Shown: positions 1-8,872 of the stretch, piece after piece
Numbering within the stretch: the stretch's first letter is position 1
Layout of the letters: each line of letters starts with the position of its first letter
NCBI RefSeq assembly: GCF_014201875.1
Contig: NZ_JACHFL010000007.1
Span: 124,001-188,000, forward strand
Source of the DNA: Deinococcus humi
GTDB taxonomy: Bacteria; Deinococcota; Deinococci; Deinococcales; Deinococcaceae
DNA length: 64,000 bases
Direction of reading: 5' to 3'
Made by a program: the position numbers and the translations under genes
The notes under the pieces: model-generated
The model's input: only the letters and a program-made list of their open reading frames with translations
Databases searched by the model: none
Told to the model about the DNA's origin: nothing

Positions 1-664
1 TCTGGCATAGCCCTGGGCCAGACCGTCGCCGAACGCATCGGCACTGGCCGCGGGTTATCCGTACCTGAATCAGTCAATCCACGGGGCTGCTGCAGCCTCG
101 CAGTGTTACCCAGGAACGTGAGCGCAGGGATGGACAGTGTCCGAATCCGTCCCCAAGGATCGCCCATCCGGTTCATCAGCCTGGAAATCGAGCTGAGGAG
201 GCCCGCAGTGTCCCCGCTCTGGCGCTGCGCTTCACCGGCCAAACCTGGAGTGACGAACGGAGCCAGAAACCAGTGGCAGGCGTTTTGGCATGAAGCAATC
301 TACAATGTGGGAATAATAGGCATGCACTGATGACTGCTTGTAGCTCACGGCTATCCAGGAACAGCATGGGGAGATGAAGACTCGCGCCCGTTGCTCCGAT
401 GTCGCGTGTGACGCCTGCTGATTCATCGCCAGATGTCGCCCTGAACGTCCAGGTGTCGTTGGGGTGAACAAACCTGGGGCACTGGTCAGCTCTTCAATTT
501 TGCTCTGTTTTTCGGAGGGTCAGGTCAGGTGCTGGACCGGGCTGTTAAATGTCGCCTGGGACGACGATCAGGAAAGGGGACAGACCTGAGGAACCCAGAG
601 GCTGTCTCAGGCACGGTTTAGCGAAACGATTGATGGACCTCATGGCCCTCAGTTCTTCTGAGAC
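1..664. other. No supportable gene; left edge of window
   Basis: Open frames here are short, start on rare codons and encode nothing I recognise. The first 60 bases could be the edge of a gene lying outside the window. The stretch from about 480 to 660 is the likely promoter region of the dehydrogenase gene that starts at 665, but I see no clear -35/-10 pair. Confidence 0.4.
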
Positions 665-1816
665 ATGCTCCCCCCCAATCAACGCCGCGCGGCCATGCTG
701 GGTGGCCTGCTGACTCTGGCCCTTGGCTCCTGCGCCGTGGTGCAGCGCCCGGACACGGCAAAACCCAACGCCGGACTGAGCCTTCCGGCGGGTTTTCGGG
801 CTTCAATCTATGCTCAGGACCTGGGTAAACCCCGGCTGATGGCGTTTGCTCCCAACGGAGACCTGTTCGTGACCGATGAAGGCAAAGACCCCGGCACCGG
901 ACGCGTGCTTGCTCTTCTGGACCGCGATCATGATGGCCGTCTGGAGACCACACAGATCTACTTGTCGGGGTTGAATCAGCCCAACAGCCTGGCTTTTCAC
1001 GGGGGCTTCATGTATGTCGCCAACACAGATGGCATCATTCGCGTTCCTTACCAGGCCGGCGACGTAAAACCGGGAACTGAACCCGAGAAGATCATTGACC
1101 TGCCTGCGGGGGGGCAGCACCACTCGCGCACCATTGTCTTTGGACCGGACGACAAACTGTACGTGGCGGCGGGCAGCACCTGCAACGTCTGCGAGGAAAC
1201 CGACCCTCACCGGGCCAGCGTCTGGGTCTACGATGCGGATGGCAGCAACGGACGCCCCTACGCCACGGGTCTACGGAACGCCGTGGGGCTGGAGTGGTTC
1301 GAGGGCACGTTGTACGCCACGGCCAACGGGCGTGACATGGCTGGAAACGACACTCCGCCCGAATCCTTCTTCCGGGTAATGGACGGTCAGAACTACGGTT
1401 GGCCGTATTGCTATCCAGTGGCGCCAGGCGAACCCCAGGTCTGGGACAAGGACTTTGGCAAGAAGTCGCCTGAGGTCTGTCAGGCCGCTCAACCGTCGTT
1501 CGCCACCACCACTGCCCACGCCGCGCCGCTGGGCATGGCTTTCTACACCGGCAACGCCTTTCCCGCCGAATACCGGGGACAGATGTTCGTGGCGCTGCAT
1601 GGCTCATGGAACCGGCCCCAGAAGAGTGGTTACAGTGTCATCACTGTCGATCCAAAAACAGGGACCACGCGAGACTTTATGACCGGCTTCCTTGGGGCGC
1701 TGGGCCTGTCCACCTCGGGTCGTCCCGCCGACGTGCAGATGGCCCCGGACGGCGCCCTCTTCGTGACTGACGACGGCAATGGCGTGCTGTACCGGGTGAC
1801 TTACCAGCAGCCCTGA
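665..1816 (+). CDS. PQQ-type glucose/sorbosone dehydrogenase lipoprotein
   Basis: A 383-residue secreted beta-propeller protein of the glucose/sorbosone dehydrogenase family, which oxidises sugars or related aldoses outside the cytoplasm using PQQ. The N-terminus has a short basic region, a hydrophobic stretch and a lipobox (LALGSC, Cys about residue 23), so it is probably a lipoprotein. Family features visible are PNGDLFVTDEG near residue 63, HHSRTIVFGPDDKLYVAAGS near 153 with the following CNVC pair, the GLRNAVGLEW segment, LHGSWNRPQKSGY near 310 and a final blade ending in DGNGVLYRV. Length suits the family. The start is the only good ATG before the signal peptide. It stands alone and converges on the PepSY operon. 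Substrate and cofactor are inferred from the family only. Confidence 0.85.
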   Translation: MLPPNQRRAAMLGGLLTLALGSCAVVQRPDTAKPNAGLSLPAGFRASIYAQDLGKPRLMAFAPNGDLFVTDEGKDPGTGRVLALLDRDHDGRLETTQIYLSGLNQPNSLAFHGGFMYVANTDGIIRVPYQAGDVKPGTEPEKIIDLPAGGQHHSRTIVFGPDDKLYVAAGSTCNVCEETDPHRASVWVYDADGSNGRPYATGLRNAVGLEWFEGTLYATANGRDMAGNDTPPESFFRVMDGQNYGWPYCYPVAPGEPQVWDKDFGKKSPEVCQAAQPSFATTTAHAAPLGMAFYTGNAFPAEYRGQMFVALHGSWNRPQKSGYSVITVDPKTGTTRDFMTGFLGALGLSTSGRPADVQMAPDGALFVTDDGNGVLYRVTYQQP

Positions 1817-2050
1817 ATCCCTGTTTCTAACTCCACTGGGCCAACTCCTGTCTTTGCTGCTGGATGGGCGGTACAGGAGCTACGTAGTCGGAGCTGACGC
1901 AGCCAGCGATTGAAAGCTTCTGCCCCCGCCGGGCCAATCAAGAACTTCAGGTTCTGTGCAGCGCCACTAGCAGGGGCGCTGCGTAGGCATCTGCTCGAGT
2001 GGCATTGACGACAGGAATCATAGGCTCGAACACATCGGCGGGCACGCGCC

Positions 2051-2710
2051 TCAGCCCACCGCCCGCCAGCCCAGGAACAGGACCACCACACTTGCTATGC
2101 CCATCACCATTAGTGCCTGCGTGCGCGTCTTTTTCAGGTATAGCAGGATGCCGATGCCCGTCACTGCCACCAACGTCAGAACGATGCCACTCAGGTCGAT
2201 GAGCCAGCTCCATGCTCCGCCTGTGTCACGGCCCTTGTGCAGGTCGTTCAACACCGCCACGCCGCCCTGCGCCAGGATATTGATGTTGTACCTGCCCGTC
2301 TGGGTGTCGATCACGGTGTCTGCGCTGTAGCCTGGCCCTAGGAAGCTAATGCTGGCCTCGGTGCCGTCCAGACGCGGCTCCTCGGCCCGTCCATGCAGAC
2401 CCTGCTGGGCGCGCAGTTCCTCGGCCACGGTCAGCCAGTCCACTTCGGTTCCGTTGATCCATCCTGTCGGCAACGTCCCCGTGACCTCGCGCCTCACTTC
2501 AGAACTGCCAAAGGCCCAGTCGGGATGGTTGAGAGTGACTCCGGTTAACGCGAAGAACAGCACCACCAGCAGGCTGATCATGGAGGTGTAGGTATGCAGC
2601 CAGCGCAGCCAGACGTGGCTCCGCGCCTTGAGGGTTCGGGGCCGTGTGCCCGGACGTGACGTCCGGACCCCCTCCGATCCCTGCGGCTCAGGCTTTGCCG
2701 TAAGCGACAC
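2051..2710 (-). CDS. PepSY-associated TM-helix membrane protein
   Basis: A membrane protein of about 219 residues of the PepSY-TM type. Near residue 32 it has the typical segment LRWLHTYTSMISLLVVLFFA followed by LTGVTLNHP, then an extracytosolic domain, then two C-terminal membrane helices (SWLIDLSGIVLTLVAVTG and MVMGIASVVVLFLGW). I chose the GTG at 2710, which overlaps the upstream DUF2271 gene by 23 bases; a longer frame reaching 2875 would lie almost wholly inside that gene. PepSY-TM proteins next to ApbE and DUF2271 genes are thought to carry electrons across the membrane to a flavinylated partner. It is the last gene of the operon. The PepSY family call is firm; the electron-transfer role is inferred from neighbours. 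Confidence 0.8.
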   Translation of the reverse strand: MSLTAKPEPQGSEGVRTSRPGTRPRTLKARSHVWLRWLHTYTSMISLLVVLFFALTGVTLNHPDWAFGSSEVRREVTGTLPTGWINGTEVDWLTVAEELRAQQGLHGRAEEPRLDGTEASISFLGPGYSADTVIDTQTGRYNINILAQGGVAVLNDLHKGRDTGGAWSWLIDLSGIVLTLVAVTGIGILLYLKKTRTQALMVMGIASVVVLFLGWRAVG

Positions 2711-3248
2711 TGGCGGCCTCGATATCGTTGTCTGTGTCCAGCGTCTTCTTGAAGGCGCTGGCTCCCAAGGTGACCTTCTCGCGCACCAGGCTGTAGGGGC
2801 CGTGTTCGCGAGCAGTTTCGATGCACACGTAATAGTCACCCTGTTCGGACAGCTTTCCAGCGTCGGTCTTACCATCCCACTTGACGGCGTAGCTGCCAGG
2901 GTTGCGGGTGGCGCTGCTGACCGTGCTGACCAGGCTCGAATTTTGCCGGGTCCAGCGGCGCAATTCAGCCAGCCAGCGCGGATTCAGGCGATTTTGCTGC
3001 ACCCAGACCGTCAGGTTGCGCATCGTGTTGCCCGTCTCGTCCTCAATCCAGATGGCGACGTAAGGGCGTTTGACGCGGCCAGTGGCCTGCGTGGCGACAG
3101 TGAAGTTCACGTCCAGTTCCATGCTGGTGGCCCAGGGCTTGCCCGTCGTGGCGGCGCCGACCAGACTGCCGGGTAGGACGCGTGAAAGGGTTAGGGCCGC
3201 GCCAGCGGCGGCGAGTTTGCGGATGAAAGTGCGTCGGGTGTCGGTCAT
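2688..3248 (-). CDS. DUF2271 protein with Tat signal, likely flavinylated
   Basis: A 186-residue exported protein. The N-terminus is a twin-arginine signal (TRRTFIRKL, residues 4-12, then a hydrophobic stretch to about 32). The mature part is a DUF2271 domain: TSMELDVNFTVAT, RPYVAIWIEDETGNTMRNLTVW and YAVKWDGKTDAGK are typical blocks. Within TVSSATRNPGSY (about 109-120) the sequence SSAT resembles the [ST]GAT motif to which ApbE enzymes attach FMN, making Thr114 a candidate acceptor. A good ribosome site (AGGAG, 7 bases away) fixes the start. It lies 30 bases after the apbE gene and overlaps the PepSY gene, so the three should be co-transcribed. The domain assignment is solid; flavinylation is inference. 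Confidence 0.82.
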   Translation of the reverse strand: MTDTRRTFIRKLAAAGAALTLSRVLPGSLVGAATTGKPWATSMELDVNFTVATQATGRVKRPYVAIWIEDETGNTMRNLTVWVQQNRLNPRWLAELRRWTRQNSSLVSTVSSATRNPGSYAVKWDGKTDAGKLSEQGDYYVCIETAREHGPYSLVREKVTLGASAFKKTLDTDNDIEAASVAYGKA

Positions 3249-3278
3249 GTCAGATTCTCCTGAGACAGAAATGGGTTA

Positions 3279-4316
3279 TCAGCGTTTAACCGCGGTGAGT
3301 GATGGTTCTGGAGGGCCAGGCGGCCAGCCCCCACTGAAGTGCAGTTGCCCACTACCACCATCGGTCCCCACGATCAGGGCCGCGCAGCCAGCCAGACTGT
3401 TGACCAGGGTCAGGCCCTCAGCAACGTCGAGCACGCTCAGCGTGGTCGCGAGCGCGTCGGCAGTGGCACAACTGGGGGCCATCACCGTCACACCGGGAAC
3501 GTCCTGAACATGCTGACCGCTGCGAGGGTCAATCAGGTGGGAGTGCCGGCGCCCTCCCACCTGCACCCCCCGGTGGGCACCGCCGCTGCTGGCCAGTGCG
3601 CCATTGTGGACATGCACACGGGTCAGCGGTGGAGCGTCGTCACGCGCGGTAAACGGATCGGCCACCGTGACGTCCAGCCCACGTCCACCGTAGGTCCGCA
3701 GATCACCGCCCGCATTGACCAGCACGGCCTGAATCCCGGGCATCTGCCAGACCCGCTCGGTCATGCGGTCCACGATCCAGCCCTTGGCCAGCGCGTTCAG
3801 GCCCAGCGGATACTGGGCGTGCAGGGTGACGGTGCCGTCGGGGTGCAGGGTCCAGGGATTGGCCTGAAGCTGCATGAGCACAGCAGCCATTTCCCCTGGG
3901 TCTGGCTCCTGGCAGAGGGCAGCCGCCCTTTGCCACAGCTGTCCCACAGCGTCCGCGCCGGGATGAAAGGCTCCAGCCGTCAATTCGCGCCAGCCATCAG
4001 CTAAGGCGAGCACTGTGTTCAATTCGTGACTGAGGTGGACCCGCATATCAGGGCGCGCCAGCCAGCGGGACAGCTCGCTGCCTGCGTCGAAGCGGTTGAA
4101 AATCCCTGCCAATCGCTCGAGCTCGTCCAGGGCCGCGCCCTCAGCGGCTTCAGCGTGCTGGCGGGTCTGTGCCACCACCTGGATCTCAAGTTCGGTGCCG
4201 AGGAGGCGCTCATAGACGCTGTGGAGCCGATAGGCAGGACGCAGCCCTGACAGGAGCGTGGCGAGGGGTCTGGTCACAGGCGTAGTCTGCACAGGTTTTT
4301 TGAAGATTTGATGCAT
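3279..4316 (-). CDS. apbE: FAD:protein FMN transferase
   Basis: ApbE-family enzyme (about 345 residues) that moves FMN from FAD to a Thr or Ser of an exported redox protein. Motifs seen are GTELEIQVVA near the N-terminus, LNALAKGWIVDRM, VNAGGDLRTYGGRG, the metal-site block SHLIDPRSG and the closing SCATADALATTLSVLD. I start at the ATG at 4316 because the family homology begins shortly after it; the frame is open to a GTG at 4403 whose extra residues look unlike protein. No clear signal peptide or lipobox is visible, which would place it in the cytoplasm unless the longer start is used. It is the first gene of the apbE-DUF2271-PepSY operon, and its likely substrate is the next gene product. 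Confidence 0.88.
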   Translation of the reverse strand: MHQIFKKPVQTTPVTRPLATLLSGLRPAYRLHSVYERLLGTELEIQVVAQTRQHAEAAEGAALDELERLAGIFNRFDAGSELSRWLARPDMRVHLSHELNTVLALADGWRELTAGAFHPGADAVGQLWQRAAALCQEPDPGEMAAVLMQLQANPWTLHPDGTVTLHAQYPLGLNALAKGWIVDRMTERVWQMPGIQAVLVNAGGDLRTYGGRGLDVTVADPFTARDDAPPLTRVHVHNGALASSGGAHRGVQVGGRRHSHLIDPRSGQHVQDVPGVTVMAPSCATADALATTLSVLDVAEGLTLVNSLAGCAALIVGTDGGSGQLHFSGGWPPGPPEPSLTAVKR

Positions 4317-5100
4317 GTTCTGCCCGTCTTCGGCTTGCGCAGCAGCCCGGTCCGCTACAGGGTGGTGCAGTTGCAAAGGCGACGAAGTGACCGCAGACAC
4401 CACCTAAACACTGACCTGAACTCATGGCTGGCGAGACCATCTTTAGCAGATGAATCAGTCTCGTGATGCGCCGAACTGGGCCAGACCGGCATCAGTGGCT
4501 GACCACTGGGTCAACTCGAGCTTGGCTACGAACCGGGCTTTCAATTGCGGCAGGCCAGCTCGATAGACGTGGCCACACTGAATTCATGAGCCACATCGTG
4601 GGGCGTGAGAAGCGCTCGAATCACCGCCCTACCGCTCCAAAGTCTGCCAAAACGAATGCTCTGTTGCTCCGCTATTTTTCCCCCGCATCCGTTGCTCGAA
4701 CAGGCTGACGGCCTTAGAGAGGAACCGCAGCACTAAGGAGATTTGTCCGGCACTGGCTCACCACAACCAGTGAATGACCGCCTCGATATTTACGCTTTAG
4801 TTCACGAGGCTTTGTCAATCCAGATGAGGTTTCGGTGGCATGAACCATGCGCCGAGACGTCATTATGCGTGCTGCACCACGTCAAATTGTTTCGTGCACG
4901 ACAGCGGCGCCTTATCCTATGACGCGTTTCCAACGCAAGGCAGAGGCTGAGGAGAAGCGACGGCGCCACCACAGATATGCTTGGACCGCACGGTAGAAAG
5001 TCGGGCAACTTCTGATCGCTGGGCACCGCTTTACCGTCCGAAGTCAGACTGACCGCTCAAAACTCTGGCTGACCCACCAGAAACTGCCGGGCCGCAGTCT
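4317..5100. other. Intergenic stretch, no supportable gene
   Basis: About 780 bases between the apbE operon and the secreted protein gene. Short frames exist on both strands, but none has a ribosome site, a recognisable domain or a protein-like composition. The part just upstream of 4316 should contain the promoter of the apbE operon. Confidence 0.4.
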
Positions 5101-5928
5101 TCACGGCCCTAGCGTGACCCTGGCCCGCGAAGTTGGGTCTGAGGCGTTTAAGGTCAGACTGTACGTCTCGCCTGAACGGGCGAGTCGGTACGTGCGGGAC
5201 TGCTCACCGCTGTCCTGTTCTGTGGTTTCGATAAAGCCCTGGGATCGGAAGAAGGGCAGATAGAAGTTCTCCAGCTCCTTCAGGGAGTAATTGCCGTAAA
5301 ACAGCAGGCTAGCCTCGCGGTCGCGGTAGCTGGCGCTGTCGATCAACACATCCCCGGGTGGGGTCAGGAAGATGCGCCCCGGTACGATCTGCACGGTGTC
5401 CAGATCAAGAGGTGCCCCATAAACCCGCAAATTGTCGGGAGCCTGATCCATCAGCAACCGCTCAGGGAGATCATTGTTCCGGAACTGGTACAGCGCCTGG
5501 ATAATCCCACTGGTGCCCTGAATGACCTCGATCTCGATCAGGTGATCATTGCGCCGCAGTAGTGCACGGGCGCGGGTGTTTTGCGGAGTGGAGATGACGC
5601 GAAAGGTCAAATCGAAGCCTTCACGCTGAAGTTGCTCCGTGGCGAACGCCAGGGCACGCTGGGCGTCCATTGGGGCCATCGGGCGGTAAGAGATCAACGC
5701 CGTGCGGCTGTCTGCGTCGTAGCGGGTGCCGAGCACCTTGGCCTGTTCTGGCGCGCTCAGCCGCAGACGATTCTCTCCCGCCTGTAAATCGGTCAGGCCA
5801 CCTGCATACAGGCCCCACGGCAAGTCACCCGTCGTACCACTGAGCAGGGGTAGAGGCAGCGTCTGAGCAGAGGCGGCAATGGTGGAGCAACCCAGCAGCG
5901 CCGCGAGGATGAGGACTTTCCGGTTCAT
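5101..5928 (-). CDS. Secreted protein of unknown function
   Basis: A 275-residue exported protein that I do not recognise. The start at 5928 has a strong ribosome site (GGAGG, 6 bases away); an upstream GTG adds residues with no homology-like pattern. The N-terminus MNRKVLILAALLGC then STIAASAQ could be cut after SAQ by signal peptidase I, or less likely lipidated on Cys14, since that would leave a very short signal. The mature part looks like two alpha/beta units: residues 60-150 (MAPMDAQRALAFATEQL, then LIEIEVIQG) and a C-terminal unit with YGNYSLKELENFYLPFFRSQG, a layout like small repeat domains that pack a helix against a sheet. It stands alone. Confidence 0.75.
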   Translation of the reverse strand: MNRKVLILAALLGCSTIAASAQTLPLPLLSGTTGDLPWGLYAGGLTDLQAGENRLRLSAPEQAKVLGTRYDADSRTALISYRPMAPMDAQRALAFATEQLQREGFDLTFRVISTPQNTRARALLRRNDHLIEIEVIQGTSGIIQALYQFRNNDLPERLLMDQAPDNLRVYGAPLDLDTVQIVPGRIFLTPPGDVLIDSASYRDREASLLFYGNYSLKELENFYLPFFRSQGFIETTEQDSGEQSRTYRLARSGETYSLTLNASDPTSRARVTLGP

Positions 5929-6288
5929 GATCAACCTCCAATTTTTCCACCCTACCCTGTCCTGCACTCTGCCCGACGTGTCGATAACGTCTCATCAAGA
6001 GTCAACTCAGCGGGGCGGGGACTGTAGGAAGGTCCTGTGCGTAGACTTGTCAAAAACCCAAGCAGCACCGCAATGCTGCCGAAGAGGTGGTATAGGTCAT
6101 AGGCCAACTTTCCGGCCTCAATCTGGTTTGATGCCCTTCTTGAGGGGCTCTGCTTCTGCAATACGCCATCTCTGGCTGCCGAGACACAACTCTCTCCCGG
6201 CTTAACGTCATGGCCAGCCATTTCCCCGTCTCTGCGAGATACGACGCGGATTTCTTGCAGGCGTTGGCTCCCGGTCTGGCCAGTGAAG
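5929..6288. other. Short intergenic stretch with a hydrophobic reading fragment
   Basis: Between the P19-like gene and the secreted protein gene. A minus-strand frame (5952-6221) contains one hydrophobic segment (HLFGSIAVLLGFLTSL) but no ribosome site or domain. It may be the eroded end of a membrane protein; I do not call it a gene. Confidence 0.3.
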
Positions 6289-6837
6289 CTAACCCTGACC
6301 GGTCTTGACCGGAATGTTCTTGAAGGTCACTTCCGCCCCTGCTGCATACCGTTCACCATTCTGCTTGTCGTGACGCATGAATGTGGGTGCCTCAATCCGG
6401 ACCCTCAGGTCATATTCGCCGTCACCGGGCACGCGGATGTTCTTGCCATAGTGGTACAGCCCCGGATGCCACAGGAACGGCACCTCGAACGGTCCCACCG
6501 TCTCGCCCTGCCCGGTCAGGGTCGCATAAACTTTGATATACGGCAGGAACCGCCCATCGCTGGCGTCACTGACGCTGATCTCCAGATGACAGTTTTCGTC
6601 AGTGGGTTCCATCCACTCCAACTGCCCTTCGCCGCGCAATTCATACATGCCTTCAGCCTTTTCCTGGGCGTAGCCGATGATGTAGTCGCCTGAACGCTGG
6701 AGCTGACCGCTGTCGGCCACGTCGTTTGCCATGTATTTCAATGCTTCCTGATAGGCGTCGCCCTCGCGGCGAGCCAGCTTCAACTGGTTGGCGTCGGCCT
6801 CTTCACTGGGTGTCATCTTGTGATCGGGGGTCGTCAT
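6289..6837 (-). CDS. P19/Tp34-type Fe2+ or Cu2+ binding protein, no signal peptide
   Basis: A 182-residue protein of the P19/Tp34 (iron transport-associated) family. Characteristic blocks are YAQEKAEGMYEL near 55, DENCHLEISVSDASDGRFLP near 79, PFLWHPGLYHYGKN near 121 and EYDLRVRIEAPTFMRHDK near 140; the Met, Glu and His residues in these blocks form the metal site in characterised members. Those members (Campylobacter P19, Treponema Tp34) are periplasmic or lipoproteins, but here residues 1-40 are charged and helical with no signal peptide, so it should be cytosolic or exported by another route. The start is set by AAGGAGG 6 bases upstream. No ferrous permease (FTR1-like) gene lies beside it, which is unusual for P19. 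Confidence 0.75.
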   Translation of the reverse strand: MTTPDHKMTPSEEADANQLKLARREGDAYQEALKYMANDVADSGQLQRSGDYIIGYAQEKAEGMYELRGEGQLEWMEPTDENCHLEISVSDASDGRFLPYIKVYATLTGQGETVGPFEVPFLWHPGLYHYGKNIRVPGDGEYDLRVRIEAPTFMRHDKQNGERYAAGAEVTFKNIPVKTGQG

Positions 6838-7831
6838 GTTGAACCTCCTTGTGGTCAGAAATGACTCTGGGGGACTAGGTCAGGGCGAATGCAGATCACG
6901 GTCGCACTGCTTTTCCGAAGACCAGCGCTCGGTAGGGGAGGAGTGCTTCTCGTCAAGCCGATACAGGAAAAACGATCAGAGCTCTAAGCGGAATTGACGG
7001 TTGCCCGCTCATAAGTCGCAGCACAAATGGCTGGAAACGCTGAGCCCCCACTGGCTCCGGCACCACAAAAGGTGATGTTTAGCAGCATCGCACTGGCGGG
7101 CACTCCAAAGACTGTGCACAAGACGAGCGGCTCTGCCTTTACCCCTACTTCACGGCGAGGCTGTCACCGCCTTCCATCATTTTTTGGATGGAAACTTCCA
7201 TAACATCTTCCCCATACGTCGTTGCACGACATAAGGAATTTAAGACAGTATCCCAACGCTGTCAATCCTAATAAATGACTCAATTAGCCTTCTTATGCAT
7301 AGGCTGATGAGCGTGTGCCGCGGATATAAGGCAAAAAAATGTCTGCCGAACGGTGCATGGAGCCACGATGAGTCTTTCCATTTCAAAGGAAATAACAACT
7401 TTGAATTAAAGAGACCGTAAAGCTGTTCCCGTCATACCAAAGACACTTGCGCCCTTCGCATTGTGTTTGACTCCAACGCCATGACCTCAGCAGTCGGCGC
7501 AAAGGCGTCGTTAACTTATCTTGACTTTCCTCGATGGTCAGCATTTTCTGTCGCGACTCGACCTTCTTTCATGATCAGAACAGGACCACAGAAGGGCGCT
7601 GGGGCTTGACGTTGATCGCGACAGGTTATTGTTAGGCCTATCCGCTTCAGGCGACACTCCTGGCTTCCCAACTTCTTCATTCTGTGGGAGACGTCTACTC
7701 TTCCACTCTGCGCTCACGGAGATCACGGCGCGAGCATGGAAACCGCGGTCCTGGCCGGGGTGTTCGTGGAGCTGATGCATAGCGGGAGTGGTCAGCCCAC
7801 TGGTCATTGCGGTCCAGAGGCGGGGCACCCC
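6838..7831. other. AT-rich intergenic stretch with two small palindromes
   Basis: Almost 1 kb without a credible gene. The part from about 7180 to 7420 is clearly more AT-rich than the rest of the window. It holds two short inverted repeats: ATGGAA-AC-TTCCAT at 7188-7201 and GTCGT-TGC-ACGAC at 7218-7230. These could be operator sites, but the nearest gene starts on either side are far away. The minus frame at 7538-7828 has no domain or ribosome site. Confidence 0.4.
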
Positions 7832-8800
7832 CTACGATCTGATGAGCCCACACAATGCCTGCTCGACGGTGGGCATCGCCTCAAGCACAAACGGCAGCTC
7901 ATGGGGACGCCGGGACAGGACGGTCAGGTTCTCGATCGCGGCCAGGACCCTCAGAGCCTTCAAAGACTGTTCGTAGTCGGCGGGCAATGGACGGATTCGT
8001 GTATACCCGGACATCAGCGCCGCTCTTGCCCGCACATCCATCGCAAGGTCAGCATGGGCGAGATCCAACAACAGTGGGCCCCACCCACATCGGTCAAAGT
8101 CAATCAAGGCCAGCTCGTTGTTGTGTTGAAGAAAGTTGCCTGGATGCACGTCCGCGTGAACTATGCCAAAGCCGCCAGCTGCTTCCTCCAGAGGGCCCAA
8201 ACCCTGGAGCAGCTGTACGAGGCAGTCGTTGAGCAAATCCAGACGTCGAGGGTCCACCGAGGACGCGAGATTCTGCTTGAATTCTTCTCCACACGACAGG
8301 AAATAAGCGGAATTGTACTCAGGTCGCTCAAAATGAACAGGCGCCTGGAACCGCTCTGCCTCAACATGCAGTCGGGCCAGGATCTGTCCAACGTTCGCGG
8401 CCTGTTCCAATGTGAACTCCTCCCCTTCGGGCAGGGACTCACCCTCGAGCCAGGTGAACAGCGTGCACAGCACCGAGAGCGAGGCCTCGAAAGCGACCGG
8501 GACCACCAGTGAATTGAAAACGCTGCGAACAGGCTGGGGAACGCGCAACGGGGTGCCGTGGGCAAGAACATTCAGCCATTCCAGTTCTGACGTGAGCGCT
8601 TCAGGCGTGTGCCGGCCAGACGTGTGCAGACGGAGGATATAAGAACCTTCCTCGGGGACATGGACACGAAACACGCGGTTGTCCCCCTCGCGCAACAGAG
8701 TGATGTCCGAGGCCTGTCGTCCGTAGTGGCTGAGCATCAGGCGATTCAGCTCTTCGCGCTGAATACGATGGGCGCAGCGACTAGCATCTTCAAAGATCAC
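7832..8800 (-). CDS. APH-family phosphotransferase
   Basis: A protein of up to 322 residues with the aminoglycoside/homoserine-type phosphotransferase fold. It has an N-lobe with LLREGDNRVFRVHV and an ATP-lysine region replaced by SYILRLH, a hinge region LFTWLEGESLP, the catalytic loop IVHADVHPGNFL (catalytic Asp about residue 217) and the metal-binding LIDFDRCGWG. The family phosphorylates small molecules such as choline, homoserine, sugars or antibiotics; nothing here shows which. The annotated start is a GTG without a clear ribosome site; the ATG at 8737 (MLSHYGRQ) is the alternative and would remove 21 residues outside the domain. It lies 72 bases downstream of the kinase gene on the same strand and may be co-transcribed with it. 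Confidence 0.75.
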   Translation of the reverse strand: MIFEDASRCAHRIQREELNRLMLSHYGRQASDITLLREGDNRVFRVHVPEEGSYILRLHTSGRHTPEALTSELEWLNVLAHGTPLRVPQPVRSVFNSLVVPVAFEASLSVLCTLFTWLEGESLPEGEEFTLEQAANVGQILARLHVEAERFQAPVHFERPEYNSAYFLSCGEEFKQNLASSVDPRRLDLLNDCLVQLLQGLGPLEEAAGGFGIVHADVHPGNFLQHNNELALIDFDRCGWGPLLLDLAHADLAMDVRARAALMSGYTRIRPLPADYEQSLKALRVLAAIENLTVLSRRPHELPFVLEAMPTVEQALCGLIRS

Positions 8801-8872
8801 AATCGGAGTGTAAAGGCCGCTCTCGAGGATGTAGTAAGTCGGAGAGGCTACCAGTCGTCGAATGGGTGAGAT

